Shown here: piece by piece, positions 1-7,599 of the stretch | Position numbering within the stretch: position 1 is the first letter of the stretch | Layout of the letters: each line of letters opens with the position of its first letter | DNA from: RUG11247 sp045649485 | GTDB taxonomy: Bacteria; Bacillota; Clostridia; Christensenellales; Aristaeellaceae | Assembly (NCBI GenBank): GCA_045649485.1 | Contig: JAZRPZ010000007.1 | Coordinates: 1 to 27,795, forward strand | Direction of reading: 5' to 3' | DNA: 27,795 nt | Position numbers and translations under genes: made by a program | Notes under the pieces: model-generated | Seen by the model: only the letters and a program-made list of their open reading frames with translations | Told to the model about the DNA's origin: nothing | Database searches by the model: none

Positions 1-870
1 ATGCTGAGCTATCCCTCCGACGAAGTGGGCAACCATCTGGTCGATCTGGACATGCTGGATGAGAAGGGCGTAAATCCCTACAGCGATGTTCTGTCCCTCG
101 AAAAGTATCGCGAGCTGTTCGGCTACGGTGTACATCCCTTCACCGGCGTTGATTACGTTGAGTACTATTCCAACCTCATCCGCGAAATGGGCGCTGAGGT
201 AGAGGTCATCTTCGCCAACGACTGCCGCAAGATCCTGAACTACACCAAGAATGTGCTGTGCTGCGATATCCACACCCGCGCCCGCACCAAGCGCCTGCTG
301 AAGGCTGCCGGCGCAGAGCGCGTATGCGGTCTGGATGATATTCTGAACGCTCCCGTAAACGGCAGCGGCTGCAACGAGAAGTACGGTCTGCTGGGCTCCA
401 ACAAGTCCACTGAGGATAAGGTAAAGCTCTTCCCCCGCGAGTGTCAGGATCTGGTCGAAAACATTCAGGCAAACCTCCTGAAGAAGACCGGCAAGTGCAT
501 CGAAGTTATGGTCTACGGCGACGGCGCATTCAAGGATCCCGTCGGCAAGATCTGGGAACTGGCTGACCCGGTAGTTTCCCCCGCCTACACCGCAGGTCTG
601 GAGGGCACTCCCAACGAACTGAAGCTGAAGTACCTGGCCGATAACGATTTCGCCAACCTCTCCGGCGAAGCACTGCGCGACGCCATCAAGGGCGCCATCC
701 AGCAGAAGGACGGCTCCAGCCTGGTTGGCAACATGGCTTCTCAGGGCACCACTCCCCGCCGCCTGACCGACCTGATCGGTTCTCTGTGCGATCTGACCTC
801 CGGCTCCGGCGATAAGGGTACCCCCATCGTATACATCCAGGGCTATTTCGACAACTACACCGCAGAGTAA
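1..870 (+). CDS. Coenzyme F420-0:L-glutamate ligase-like protein (5' truncated)
   Basis: The 289 residues present match, by recall, the C-terminal three quarters of the Firmicutes F420-0:gamma-glutamyl ligase-like family (CofE fold, normally about 390-400 residues). Characteristic stretches are VYGDGAFKDPVGKIWELADP (from about residue 171) and the C-terminal segments TTPRRLTDLIGSLCDLTSG and GYFDNYT. In this family the MLSYPSDEVGNHLVDLDML segment is internal, so the ATG at base 1 is probably not the start and the N-terminus lies outside the window. CofE adds glutamate to F420-0 in methanogens and actinobacteria. Clostridia are not known to make F420, so the real acceptor here is unknown. Codon use is strongly biased (Lys almost all AAG, Leu mostly CTG), resembling ppdK at the other end of the window and suggesting high expression. 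A terminator follows directly, so this gene ends its transcript. Confidence 0.75.
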   Translation: MLSYPSDEVGNHLVDLDMLDEKGVNPYSDVLSLEKYRELFGYGVHPFTGVDYVEYYSNLIREMGAEVEVIFANDCRKILNYTKNVLCCDIHTRARTKRLLKAAGAERVCGLDDILNAPVNGSGCNEKYGLLGSNKSTEDKVKLFPRECQDLVENIQANLLKKTGKCIEVMVYGDGAFKDPVGKIWELADPVVSPAYTAGLEGTPNELKLKYLADNDFANLSGEALRDAIKGAIQQKDGSSLVGNMASQGTTPRRLTDLIGSLCDLTSGSGDKGTPIVYIQGYFDNYTAE

Positions 871-881
871 TCTGCACTTAT

Positions 882-922
882 ATCTCTCGTGCCGAAAAAA
901 CACCGGCACGGGAGATTTTTTA
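882..922 (+). terminator. Rho-independent terminator
   Basis: A 13-bp stem (882-894 with 904-916, one G-T pair) encloses an A-rich loop and is followed by a run of six T. It lies 11 bases after the stop codon of the F420 ligase-like gene. Confidence 0.9.
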
Positions 923-950
923 TGTAACCGATCGATACACCTCCGTGTCT
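923..950 (+). promoter_or_regulatory. Candidate ECF-type promoter of the sigma factor operon
   Basis: TGTAAC (923-928), a 15-base spacer, then CGTGTC (944-949). This resembles ECF sigma promoters of the TGAAAC-N16-CGTA type known from Bacillus SigW, SigM and SigX, and has no good sigma-A alternative nearby. It sits about 40 bases upstream of an ECF sigma gene, as expected for autoregulation. The spacing is one base short of the Bacillus norm, so the call is tentative. Confidence 0.45.
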
Positions 951-988
951 AACAGGTGATGCATCAAAAACATGAAAGGAGTGGGCAT

Positions 989-1459
989 ATGACAGGTACC
1001 GAATTTGCGCGCAGGGTTACCGAACTGACTCCCATGCTGTACCGCATATGCTGCATGCAGCTTGCTTCACCTGCTGACAGGGAAGAGGCGGTACAGGAAG
1101 CCATATTCCGCGCGTGGAGAAAACTCAGCACACTGCGCCATGAGGAATATTTCAGCACATGGCTGGTGCGCATACTCATAAATGTATGCCGCGATGTTCA
1201 GAAAAGGAGCAAGCGAACCGTCAGTATTGACATTATTCCCGAACCTTCTTTTCAAAACTCAAGCCGTGATGAAGAGCTAAAATACGCACTGCAGGCATTG
1301 GATGACAAGCAGCGCATCACCGTCATGCTGCACTACATAGAAGGCTACAGCGTGCGCGAGGTCGCCGATATACTTGGCATCGGCATAAGCGCCGTGAAGC
1401 TCAGACTCATGCGCGGAAGAAAACGACTGAAAGAACTGCTTTCAGAGGAGGTGTTTTAA
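989..1459 (+). CDS. ECF-family RNA polymerase sigma factor
   Basis: A 156-residue protein with the two sigma-70 domains of an ECF factor. Region 2 covers about residues 10-75, including ADREEAVQEAIFRAWRKL and FSTWLVRILINVCRD. Region 4 covers about 95-150, with the helix-turn-helix YSVREVADILGIGISAVKLRL. The start at 989 is chosen over an upstream in-frame ATG at 956 because GAAAGGAG lies 7 bases before it and the family begins near MTGTEF. The stop codon TAA overlaps the ATG of the next gene (TAATG at 1457-1461), so the two are translationally coupled. That arrangement is typical of an ECF sigma and its membrane anti-sigma factor. The sigma factor would bind core polymerase when released from the membrane partner. 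The stimulus and regulon cannot be read from this window. Confidence 0.93.
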   Translation: MTGTEFARRVTELTPMLYRICCMQLASPADREEAVQEAIFRAWRKLSTLRHEEYFSTWLVRILINVCRDVQKRSKRTVSIDIIPEPSFQNSSRDEELKYALQALDDKQRITVMLHYIEGYSVREVADILGIGISAVKLRLMRGRKRLKELLSEEVF

Positions 1460-2985
1460 TGCTCAACAAAAATGATTTCAGGAAGGCCATCGGTCAGCCC
1501 GATAAGTCTTTTGAAAACAGCGTGCAGCAGGCGCTGAACGATATCATCGCCGCAGAAAAGCGCCGGCCCGCCGTCAGAAGACCGCTGAGATACATATTGC
1601 CCTTCGCGGTGATAGCCGCTGCCGCAGCATGTTCGCTGTTATTTATCAGCACAGTCTTTGCTCCCACACCCGATAATGTAACAATGCCACAGGTGATGTC
1701 TCAGCCAACCGTAAACACAACGCCCACATCCGAAAATACAGAAACAGATACTACTCCAGCCCCCGTGAATATGCAGGCAACGTCCGAGGAATATACCGAG
1801 ATGCTGCCGGAATCAACCACCCCGCCCATCGCGCAAGGTTCGCTGCCGGAAGACCACTGGATGCTTGAAGATACATTCCACATAGGCATAAACGACCTGT
1901 ATCCCGGCTGCACTTACGTAAATGAGCTCAACGATGACGACGGAAACACTTTTTGGGTAGTATCAAACGGACGCGACAATTACGCTGCCTGCCGCGTTTA
2001 CTACGGCGCCATAACCAAACACGAAGAAGGCACGGAGCCTTTTGAGATGCCTACCCTGACCGTATACATGGCGACCATAGTAAATAAAGACGAACATGTG
2101 CAGACCCTGATTGAAGCTACAGAACCGTGGCTGAAAGAACTGTATAATACAGGCATCGCAGCCGCAGCCGAATACTCTTCTGACACAGGCATCAGCATAA
2201 TTCAGATAACATTTGATGAAAACAACGAGCCCGCCTTCTGTGAAATGTACTTCGGCTACAACAGCGAGATATACATTGCATGGAAACGCGACGATGACGG
2301 CAGGTTCAGCCTCATAAAGGTCTATTCTGAACCCGAGTATGTGATTTTAGATTACGACGACCCGGCAGACTACGACACCATGGAGGTCACCATCCCCGAC
2401 GCAGTACTTGAAGCCGCCATCCGTGCCGAGCTGAACTGGCAGGGCAAGCTCACGCCCGCAAAGCTTGCCGAGCTTACCGAGCTCACCATAAAAAACGGCG
2501 GTCACATCGAGACGCTGGAAGGATTGCAGTACTGCACCAATCTGGAGAATCTGATGCTTCCCGAATGCGGACTTGATGACGATGACATGAAGTACATCGG
2601 CTCGATGCCATCGCTTTTCACACTTGATCTTTCAGGCAACAATATAACTGATATTTCCCCCCTCGCAGGTCTGGATCTTGGATGCCTATTCATATCCAAC
2701 AACAGCATTAGCAATCTCTGGCCACTCTCCGGAATGACAAATCTCTATATGCTGATTCTGGAGGGCAATCCTCTCTCCGGAACAGGTGCTCTTAAACCAC
2801 TGGCCGGGCTTACCGGAATGCGCCTGCTCTATTTGTCCGAATGCGAAATAACAGATGTAGCGCCACTTGCCGAGCTATATGAGAATGCACCGCTGCTGGA
2901 CACGATTATTCTGGACCGCAATCCAGTAGAGGACTATGATCCCATAAGACACATTGACATACATAATCTCTACTGGGGATACTGA
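1459..2985 (+). CDS. Single-pass membrane protein with extracellular leucine-rich repeats, probable anti-sigma factor
   Basis: 508 residues. Residues 1-43 are a short charged cytoplasmic segment. Residues about 44-67 form one transmembrane helix (ILPFAVIAAAAACSLLFIS). Residues about 68-130 are a Thr/Pro/Ser-rich linker. Residues about 130-310 are a globular extracellular region I do not recognise. From about 340 to the end are roughly six leucine-rich repeats of the internalin-like type, with units such as LFTLDLSGNNITDISPLAGL. Overlap with the ECF sigma gene and the topology make an anti-sigma role the best inference, although the 43-residue cytoplasmic part shows no recognisable zinc anti-sigma motif (no His-x3-Cys-x2-Cys). 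The repeats probably bind a ligand or wall component. The gene ends just before a bidirectional terminator. Confidence 0.75.
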   Translation: MLNKNDFRKAIGQPDKSFENSVQQALNDIIAAEKRRPAVRRPLRYILPFAVIAAAAACSLLFISTVFAPTPDNVTMPQVMSQPTVNTTPTSENTETDTTPAPVNMQATSEEYTEMLPESTTPPIAQGSLPEDHWMLEDTFHIGINDLYPGCTYVNELNDDDGNTFWVVSNGRDNYAACRVYYGAITKHEEGTEPFEMPTLTVYMATIVNKDEHVQTLIEATEPWLKELYNTGIAAAAEYSSDTGISIIQITFDENNEPAFCEMYFGYNSEIYIAWKRDDDGRFSLIKVYSEPEYVILDYDDPADYDTMEVTIPDAVLEAAIRAELNWQGKLTPAKLAELTELTIKNGGHIETLEGLQYCTNLENLMLPECGLDDDDMKYIGSMPSLFTLDLSGNNITDISPLAGLDLGCLFISNNSISNLWPLSGMTNLYMLILEGNPLSGTGALKPLAGLTGMRLLYLSECEITDVAPLAELYENAPLLDTIILDRNPVEDYDPIRHIDIHNLYWGY

Positions 2986-2988
2986 CAA

Positions 2989-3029
2989 AGAGCCCCTGTC
3001 TGCCGTAATCGACGGCAGGCAGGGGCTCT
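2989..3029. terminator. Bidirectional terminator between convergent operons
   Basis: An 18-bp stem (2989-3006 with 3012-3029, one G-T pair) with a five-base loop. It sits between the stop of the LRR protein (2985, plus) and the stop of the UroD-like gene (3042, minus). The T runs beyond the stem are short on both sides, but the stem is very stable. Confidence 0.8.
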
Positions 3030-3041
3030 CTATATTAAATA

Positions 3042-4112
3042 TTATCCAATAACCTTATCTCCGCGTATGTCGCGCACGGCTTCTATCATGGCAATGTAGC
3101 CTTCGGTGGGTACATAATCCGGAATGGAGTTTCCCGAACCGAACGCTATACCGCCATGACCTTCGCATCTTTCGATGGAATCGCGCACGTATTCGCGTAT
3201 GAATTCGGGAGTGTGTCTGCAGAGCACATCGGTATCTATTCCGCCGAAGTTTCCTATGCGGTCACCGTATTTTTCCGCCCAAACGGAGAAATGAGCGATA
3301 ATATCCTCGTTGGAATGCTTGGCGTCGATATTACCCTTCTCGATAATATCATCGAATACGCCGAACAGGTTTCCGCAGGAATGCAGCAGGAAGGGCTTGC
3401 CGCAGGAATGCACGATATCGGTCACGCGGCGGTACTGAGGCAGTATGTGGTCGCGGATATCGTCTGCGGAAAGCAGCGTGGAGCTGTTGAAGCCCATATC
3501 ATCGCCGAAACGCAGCACGCAGAACACATCCGAATAATCCCGCATGAACCGCTTCCATATCGCGGCATGCAGATCGCCCATCCTTTTGAACAGGTCGGCA
3601 TAAAGGTCCGGATCGTCCTCCTTCAGGAAGCACAGCGGAATGTAGCCCACGATATCCTGCACGCATTCGAATATACCATTGCCCACGCCGCCTACTGCCT
3701 TCATTCCTTCGGGGCAGGAAGCCGCAAGCGCTTCGAAATGCGGCGCGAATCGTTTGAAGTATCTGTCCTCAAGCGAGTCCCAGGGATATTTCTCAAAGTC
3801 CTCGCGGGTCTTGATGACAGGATCAACATGATTGCCCAATGCGCCGCTGCCCGGCAGCGTGCCGCCGATGCAGCATTCGTAGGAAGCCGTATCATAACCC
3901 ATGGTGCGCCAGAATCGCCAGTATTCGCTGAAGCCGGCTTCGCGTTCTGACTTGTCTTCGCTGTTCATCTTCGGATAAGGATTCTCACCCAGTATTTCGG
4001 TGAGTATGCGTCCGCCCACGAGATGCTCATACAGCGGCAGCCTTTCGGGAACGATATTCCGCGCAGCCTGCACCAAATTATTGTAATCCGGAGTGAAATC
4101 GTAGCGCTTCAT
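3042..4112 (-). CDS. Uroporphyrinogen decarboxylase-family protein (possible corrinoid-type methyltransferase)
   Basis: 356 residues with the UroD/MtaA TIM-barrel pattern. Clear marks are the central HSCG motifs (His235-Cys237 and His244-Cys246, the latter in FLLHSCGNLFG) and the C-terminal FGSGNSIPDYVP (about 324-335). MtaA-type methyltransferases hold zinc with His-x-Cys plus a later Cys. Here His244-x-Cys246 fits the first two ligands, but the later position looks like Ser326 in GSG. The true heme-pathway HemE lacks the HSCG motif, so heme synthesis is unlikely. It is the third gene of an operon after a GDPD-like enzyme and a GH35 galactosidase, 15 bases downstream of the latter, with AAGGAG before its ATG. 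Its reaction is unknown; removal of methyl groups from a methylated sugar or aglycone is only a guess. Confidence 0.8.
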   Translation of the reverse strand: MKRYDFTPDYNNLVQAARNIVPERLPLYEHLVGGRILTEILGENPYPKMNSEDKSEREAGFSEYWRFWRTMGYDTASYECCIGGTLPGSGALGNHVDPVIKTREDFEKYPWDSLEDRYFKRFAPHFEALAASCPEGMKAVGGVGNGIFECVQDIVGYIPLCFLKEDDPDLYADLFKRMGDLHAAIWKRFMRDYSDVFCVLRFGDDMGFNSSTLLSADDIRDHILPQYRRVTDIVHSCGKPFLLHSCGNLFGVFDDIIEKGNIDAKHSNEDIIAHFSVWAEKYGDRIGNFGGIDTDVLCRHTPEFIREYVRDSIERCEGHGGIAFGSGNSIPDYVPTEGYIAMIEAVRDIRGDKVIG

Positions 4113-4127
4113 GCCGGTTTCTCCTTA

Positions 4128-5870
4128 TCAGCCGAGGTCGGGAGTATCCATGAATTCGGGATCGCCGATGCGTCCTTCCGTCTCGATGATACGCAGCGCA
4201 TTCTCGCCCTTCTTCATGAGGGGTGCGGGAACATACAGCCTCTTCTGAGGTCCGATATCCCAGAAACGGCCCAGAGTAAAGCCGTTCAGATACACAACGC
4301 CCTTGCCGAAGCCGGACATATCGAGGTAAGTATCGGCAGTGTCTTCCAGATTGATGGTATAGTCGTACACGCCGCACTTGCCCTTTTCGGCGGGAGTTTC
4401 GCCTGCCAGCGCCAGCATAGCCTTTTCGTCAATGCAGGTGATATCCCAGCCGTAGCGCAGGTGGTTATTGATCACCACGGCGCCATCGATACCCTTGCGC
4501 TGCATTTCGATCTTATAGGAGTAATTTACGCGGCCCATGTTCTCAACCAGTATATCAAGGCTTGCGCCGGGACGTACGGGCACGGGAGTTTCGAATTCGT
4601 ATGCCTTCTCAAGGTCATGATCGTACATGGTGAGTATCAGCTGACCGTCGAGATAGATATGAGCGCGGTCGTTGGCGTTCGTCAGCTGTATCTTGCGGAT
4701 CTCGCATTCGTTCACGAGGTCGGTATGATAGAGTATATAGCCGTAATCCTGACCCAGACGCTCCATGGACATGGGAGTCACATTGCGCACAGAGGGCAGC
4801 TTTTTGGCAGCAGCGAGCATATCGAAATTGCCTGCAGCAGCCGCAGCACCGAATGCCTTGAAGGGAATCTCGGGAATCTCTGTCTGCGGTACGGGACCGA
4901 AGCGCTTCTCTATCTCCGCCTTCATGAGCCTGTATTTCTCGGTCAGCTTGCCTTCCTCGGAAAGGGGTGCGTCGTAATCATAGGAGGTTACGTCGGGAGT
5001 GAGGCACTCGTAGTAATTTGCACCGTTCATGAGTCCGAAGCTGGTGCCGCCGTGGAACATATAGATATTCACATTGCCGTTATCCAGCATGTATGCGAAT
5101 TCCTCGGCAACCTTCTCGGGCGCAGTGGTCTTGTGACCGCCGTTGCCCCATGCATCGAACCAGCCGCACCAGAATTCCATGCACATCTTGGGAGAGATGC
5201 CGTAATCATCCAGCACCTTGAAGTTGCCCTTGGCGTTGGAACCGAAGTTTCCGGTCTGGAATACGCCGTCAACATGACCGCAGATGAGCATATCGTGCTC
5301 GGGACCGTCGGAAGTCACCAGCGGCACATCAACGCCGCGCTCGATCATGCCGTCGCGCAGGGCTGCGAGATACTGCTTGTCATCGCCGTAGGAACCGTAT
5401 TCGTTCTCTACCTGCATCATGATCACGGGACCGCCCTTGGTGCACTGCAGCGCGGCAAGACGGGGAATCAGTTCATCATAATAATCCATTACGTGCTTTA
5501 TGTATCTTTCGTCATAGCAGCGCAGACGGATGCCGTCTTCCTTCATAAGCCACGCGGGCAGACCGCCGAATTCCCACTCGGCACAGATATAGGGCGAGGG
5601 ACGCAGGATGACATAAAGACCCAGTTCCTGAGCGGTACGGATGAATTTCTCCACATCGCGGATGCCGGTGAAATCGAATTCACCCTTCTTAGGCTCGTGA
5701 AGATTCCACGGGATATAGGTCTCAACGGTGTTGCAGCCCATATTCTTCAGCTTTATGAGCCTGTCGCGCCAGTATTCGGGCACTACGCGGAAATAGTGAA
5801 TGGAACCGGAAATCACCTGAAAGGGCTTTCCGTCCAGATAGAAATTATCCTTTATCTCAAAAACAGACAT
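4128..5870 (-). CDS. Glycoside hydrolase family 35 beta-galactosidase
   Basis: 580 residues, the compact bacterial GH35 length. The N-terminal TIM barrel carries the family signatures SGSIHYFRVVPEYWRDRL (about 21-38), NTVETYIPWNLHEP (47-60) and ICAEWEFGGLPAWL (95-108). The acid/base is Glu157 in QVENEYGSYG and the nucleophile is Glu232 in CMEFWCGWFDAWG, both by family alignment. The C-terminal third is the usual jelly-roll pair with GKGVVYLNGFTLGRFWDIGP. No signal peptide is seen, so it probably acts in the cytoplasm on imported galactosides by releasing terminal beta-linked galactose. GGAGG lies before the ATG. It is the middle gene of a three-gene operon: 16 bases after the GDPD-like gene and 15 bases before the UroD-family gene. 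Confidence 0.95.
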   Translation of the reverse strand: MSVFEIKDNFYLDGKPFQVISGSIHYFRVVPEYWRDRLIKLKNMGCNTVETYIPWNLHEPKKGEFDFTGIRDVEKFIRTAQELGLYVILRPSPYICAEWEFGGLPAWLMKEDGIRLRCYDERYIKHVMDYYDELIPRLAALQCTKGGPVIMMQVENEYGSYGDDKQYLAALRDGMIERGVDVPLVTSDGPEHDMLICGHVDGVFQTGNFGSNAKGNFKVLDDYGISPKMCMEFWCGWFDAWGNGGHKTTAPEKVAEEFAYMLDNGNVNIYMFHGGTSFGLMNGANYYECLTPDVTSYDYDAPLSEEGKLTEKYRLMKAEIEKRFGPVPQTEIPEIPFKAFGAAAAAGNFDMLAAAKKLPSVRNVTPMSMERLGQDYGYILYHTDLVNECEIRKIQLTNANDRAHIYLDGQLILTMYDHDLEKAYEFETPVPVRPGASLDILVENMGRVNYSYKIEMQRKGIDGAVVINNHLRYGWDITCIDEKAMLALAGETPAEKGKCGVYDYTINLEDTADTYLDMSGFGKGVVYLNGFTLGRFWDIGPQKRLYVPAPLMKKGENALRIIETEGRIGDPEFMDTPDLG

Positions 5871-5886
5871 ATCAAATACCTCCGTA

Positions 5887-6555
5887 TCAGATTCCCTGAA
5901 TTTCTTTTCTCAGTTTCAGCGCAAGCACAGGCTTGCGGGTGGTTATGTTGCTGATTCCCATTTCAAGGAAACGGCGCAGATTTTCCTCGGTGTCAACAGT
6001 CCATGCGGAGAAGCCCTTGCCCGCTTTGCGCAGTTCGGCATCATACTCATCGGTTATCATTCCGAAATATACGTTCAGATACGGGCTGCCATCCTTCTTT
6101 ATAATCTCAATGGCTTCCGGTACTTCTTCTCCGGTATTGGGCCACATGCTGCGCCACATTTCCGCGCCGTAGGAATTTGCCTTTGCGCGGTCGTCATTGC
6201 AGGCTCCGGTAAAAGTTATACGGCTGCAGAGACCGAATTCCTTTGCAAGAGCCATAACGGGATCAATAAGTCCCTCGGTCTTCACATCCAGATTCATCTC
6301 CAGATTTTCCTCGGGCGCAACAAGTTCAAACATCTCGCGCAGAGTGAAACATGCGCCGACATCCTCGGGCACATCGTGGGAAAGATACAACAAATCGCCG
6401 GCAAGACGCACATCTACTTCAATCATTTCGGAACAGGAAGCAATTGCTGCCAGCACATGTTCACGGCTGTTGGGCGCAGTACCTTCGCAGGCGGAATGTG
6501 CGGTGATCACTGTTTTTCCATTGGCAAATATTTCTTTGGGTGCATATCTTTTCAT
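5887..6555 (-). CDS. Glycerophosphodiester phosphodiesterase-like protein
   Basis: 222 residues from the ATG at 6555, chosen because GGAGGG lies 6 bases upstream; a longer in-frame start lacks such a site. The GDPD barrel is recognisable: His20 in TAHSACEGTAPNS, the metal pair Glu46-x-Asp48 in MIEVDVRL, catalytic His60 in LSHD, Glu/Asp in LEMNLDVK, and the closing SAWTVDTEE...MGISNITTRKP. The usual His-Arg-Gly of the first motif is His-Ser-Ala here, so the arginine that normally contacts phosphate is missing and the substrate may not be a standard glycerophosphodiester. No signal peptide or membrane segment is visible. It is the first gene of the GDPD/GH35/UroD operon, directly behind a consensus promoter. 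Confidence 0.85.
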   Translation of the reverse strand: MKRYAPKEIFANGKTVITAHSACEGTAPNSREHVLAAIASCSEMIEVDVRLAGDLLYLSHDVPEDVGACFTLREMFELVAPEENLEMNLDVKTEGLIDPVMALAKEFGLCSRITFTGACNDDRAKANSYGAEMWRSMWPNTGEEVPEAIEIIKKDGSPYLNVYFGMITDEYDAELRKAGKGFSAWTVDTEENLRRFLEMGISNITTRKPVLALKLRKEIQGI

Positions 6556-6599
6556 AATATTCCCTCCAAACATAAACATTCAGTGCATTTGTTAACAAC

Positions 6600-6628
6600 A
6601 TTATAAGTATCATGACAGCGCCTGTCAA
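6600..6628 (-). promoter_or_regulatory. Consensus sigma-A promoter with embedded dyad
   Basis: On the minus strand TTGACA (6628-6623), 17 bases, TATAAT (6605-6600): a perfect match to consensus. A perfect inverted repeat TGACAG-CGC-CTGTCA (6613-6627) overlaps the -35 box and the spacer, which is where a repressor would bind. It serves the GDPD/GH35/UroD operon and overlaps the last codons of the upstream small membrane protein gene. Confidence 0.85.
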
Positions 6629-7032
6629 TGCTCAATATCACCTGTGCCGGAAGCATAATTTTTCAGATGCCGCACTGCCCGCTCAATGAGCAGCAGCTGG
6701 TCTGCAGCGCCGTAAGCTGCCGTAAACATCAGCGGCCAGCATACAAACATAGATACCGCCGCAGCAGCGGCTTTGTCTTTCCACATGCCGTTTCCTGCGC
6801 TGATTTTCACAACAGTGTCCGATATCCCTGTTATACTTACACACAGTGTTTTGTCCATTCCGAGCAACATGGCTGCATCGCCCTTGCGCCTGCGCGCCTG
6901 AATGACGTAATTCCCATCAGGATGTCTGAACACTTGCGTCTCCATTCCACGCTTCTTCAGCCATCTTTCAAGTGAATGGGCCATACCGGAGATACTTACC
7001 CCTTTCCTGATACAGATATAATGATCCTTCAT
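6625..7032 (-). CDS. Small hypothetical membrane protein
   Basis: 135 residues with no family I recognise. The N-terminal half is basic (KRGMETQVFRHPDGNYVIQARRRKG, split here by Gln34 and neighbours) and may fold as a small alpha/beta domain. Residues about 85-112 form one hydrophobic stretch (AAAAAVSMFVCWPLMFTAAYG), followed by a basic tail that includes RAVRHLKNY. GGGGAGG precedes the ATG at a good distance. It lies 76 bases downstream of the helix-turn-helix gene on the same strand and could be the last gene of the kinase operon. No terminator is seen after it, and its stop lies within the next operon's promoter. Confidence 0.65.
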   Translation of the reverse strand: MKDHYICIRKGVSISGMAHSLERWLKKRGMETQVFRHPDGNYVIQARRRKGDAAMLLGMDKTLCVSITGISDTVVKISAGNGMWKDKAAAAAVSMFVCWPLMFTAAYGAADQLLLIERAVRHLKNYASGTGDIEH

Positions 7033-7069
7033 AAAAATATCCTCCCCATATTATCTATGGGAAGGATAT

Positions 7070-7081
7070 CACGGATCCGTG
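7070..7081. promoter_or_regulatory. Perfect 12-base palindrome, possible operator
   Basis: CACGGATCCGTG lies in the 76-base gap between the HTH gene and the small membrane protein gene. It has no loop and no T run, so it is not a terminator. A short perfect palindrome suits a dimeric regulator, perhaps the adjacent HTH protein, but it could be chance. Confidence 0.3.
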
Positions 7082-7108
7082 CTGCGAAAGTCTACAATGA
7101 ATAAACCA

Positions 7109-7564
7109 TTACAGCTTACCTACCAGCGGTGCAAGACCGCGTTCTTCCAGCACTTCATCCATCTCATCAAGAGAGAGTTTATTCATAATGCCATAAAGAA
7201 TTGCGACATCTCTGATGTTGCTGCCGGAAAGCGTCGCCCTGTGTCCGCTTTTCAGCAGCGCCTGAGTTTCATCCACGGAAAGTTCCAGCACAAAAGCCAG
7301 CTTTATCAGCGAATCCGCCTCGGGACGCATCTTGCCGTTCAATATCTTGTAACCCGTTGCACGGCTGAGTCCTGCAAATTCCGCCATGCGCTCGGTAGAC
7401 ATACCCTTTCTTCCGGTAAACCTGAGCAGCATGGAGGGCAGCGATTCCGCAGGCTTCACATCCTCCATTATCTCCTCAAAACTCATTCCCTGACTGAGCC
7501 TGTCGATAAGATATCTGGTATGATTCATGCGCTCTTCCCTGTTTTCATTGTTCACGGGGCACAT
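7109..7564 (-). CDS. Helix-turn-helix (XRE-like) regulatory protein
   Basis: 151 residues. The open frame extends further upstream into the kinase gene, but the start at 7564 is chosen because AGGAGG lies about 9 bases before this ATG. Residues about 50-105 resemble an XRE-type helix-turn-helix (MSTERMAEFAGLSRATGYKI, then a second helical part with LIKLAFVLELSVDET). The rest is helical and unrecognised. It starts 35 bases after the stop of the LRR kinase and is probably in the same transcript, so it may be the kinase's output or an autoregulator. That link is inferred from position only. Confidence 0.8.
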   Translation of the reverse strand: MCPVNNENREERMNHTRYLIDRLSQGMSFEEIMEDVKPAESLPSMLLRFTGRKGMSTERMAEFAGLSRATGYKILNGKMRPEADSLIKLAFVLELSVDETQALLKSGHRATLSGSNIRDVAILYGIMNKLSLDEMDEVLEERGLAPLVGKL

Positions 7565-7599
7565 ATCGGAATCCCTCCTTCTGTATATGCAAAGTCTGA

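Noticed and set aside
3042..4112. Calling this gene hemE for heme synthesis
   Set aside because: The HSCG motifs and operon context point to the MtaA-like branch, and no other heme genes are nearby.
4023..5954. A 643-codon open frame on the plus strand
   Set aside because: Antisense to the GH35 gene, with the same codon-bias artefact and no ribosome site or recognisable domain.
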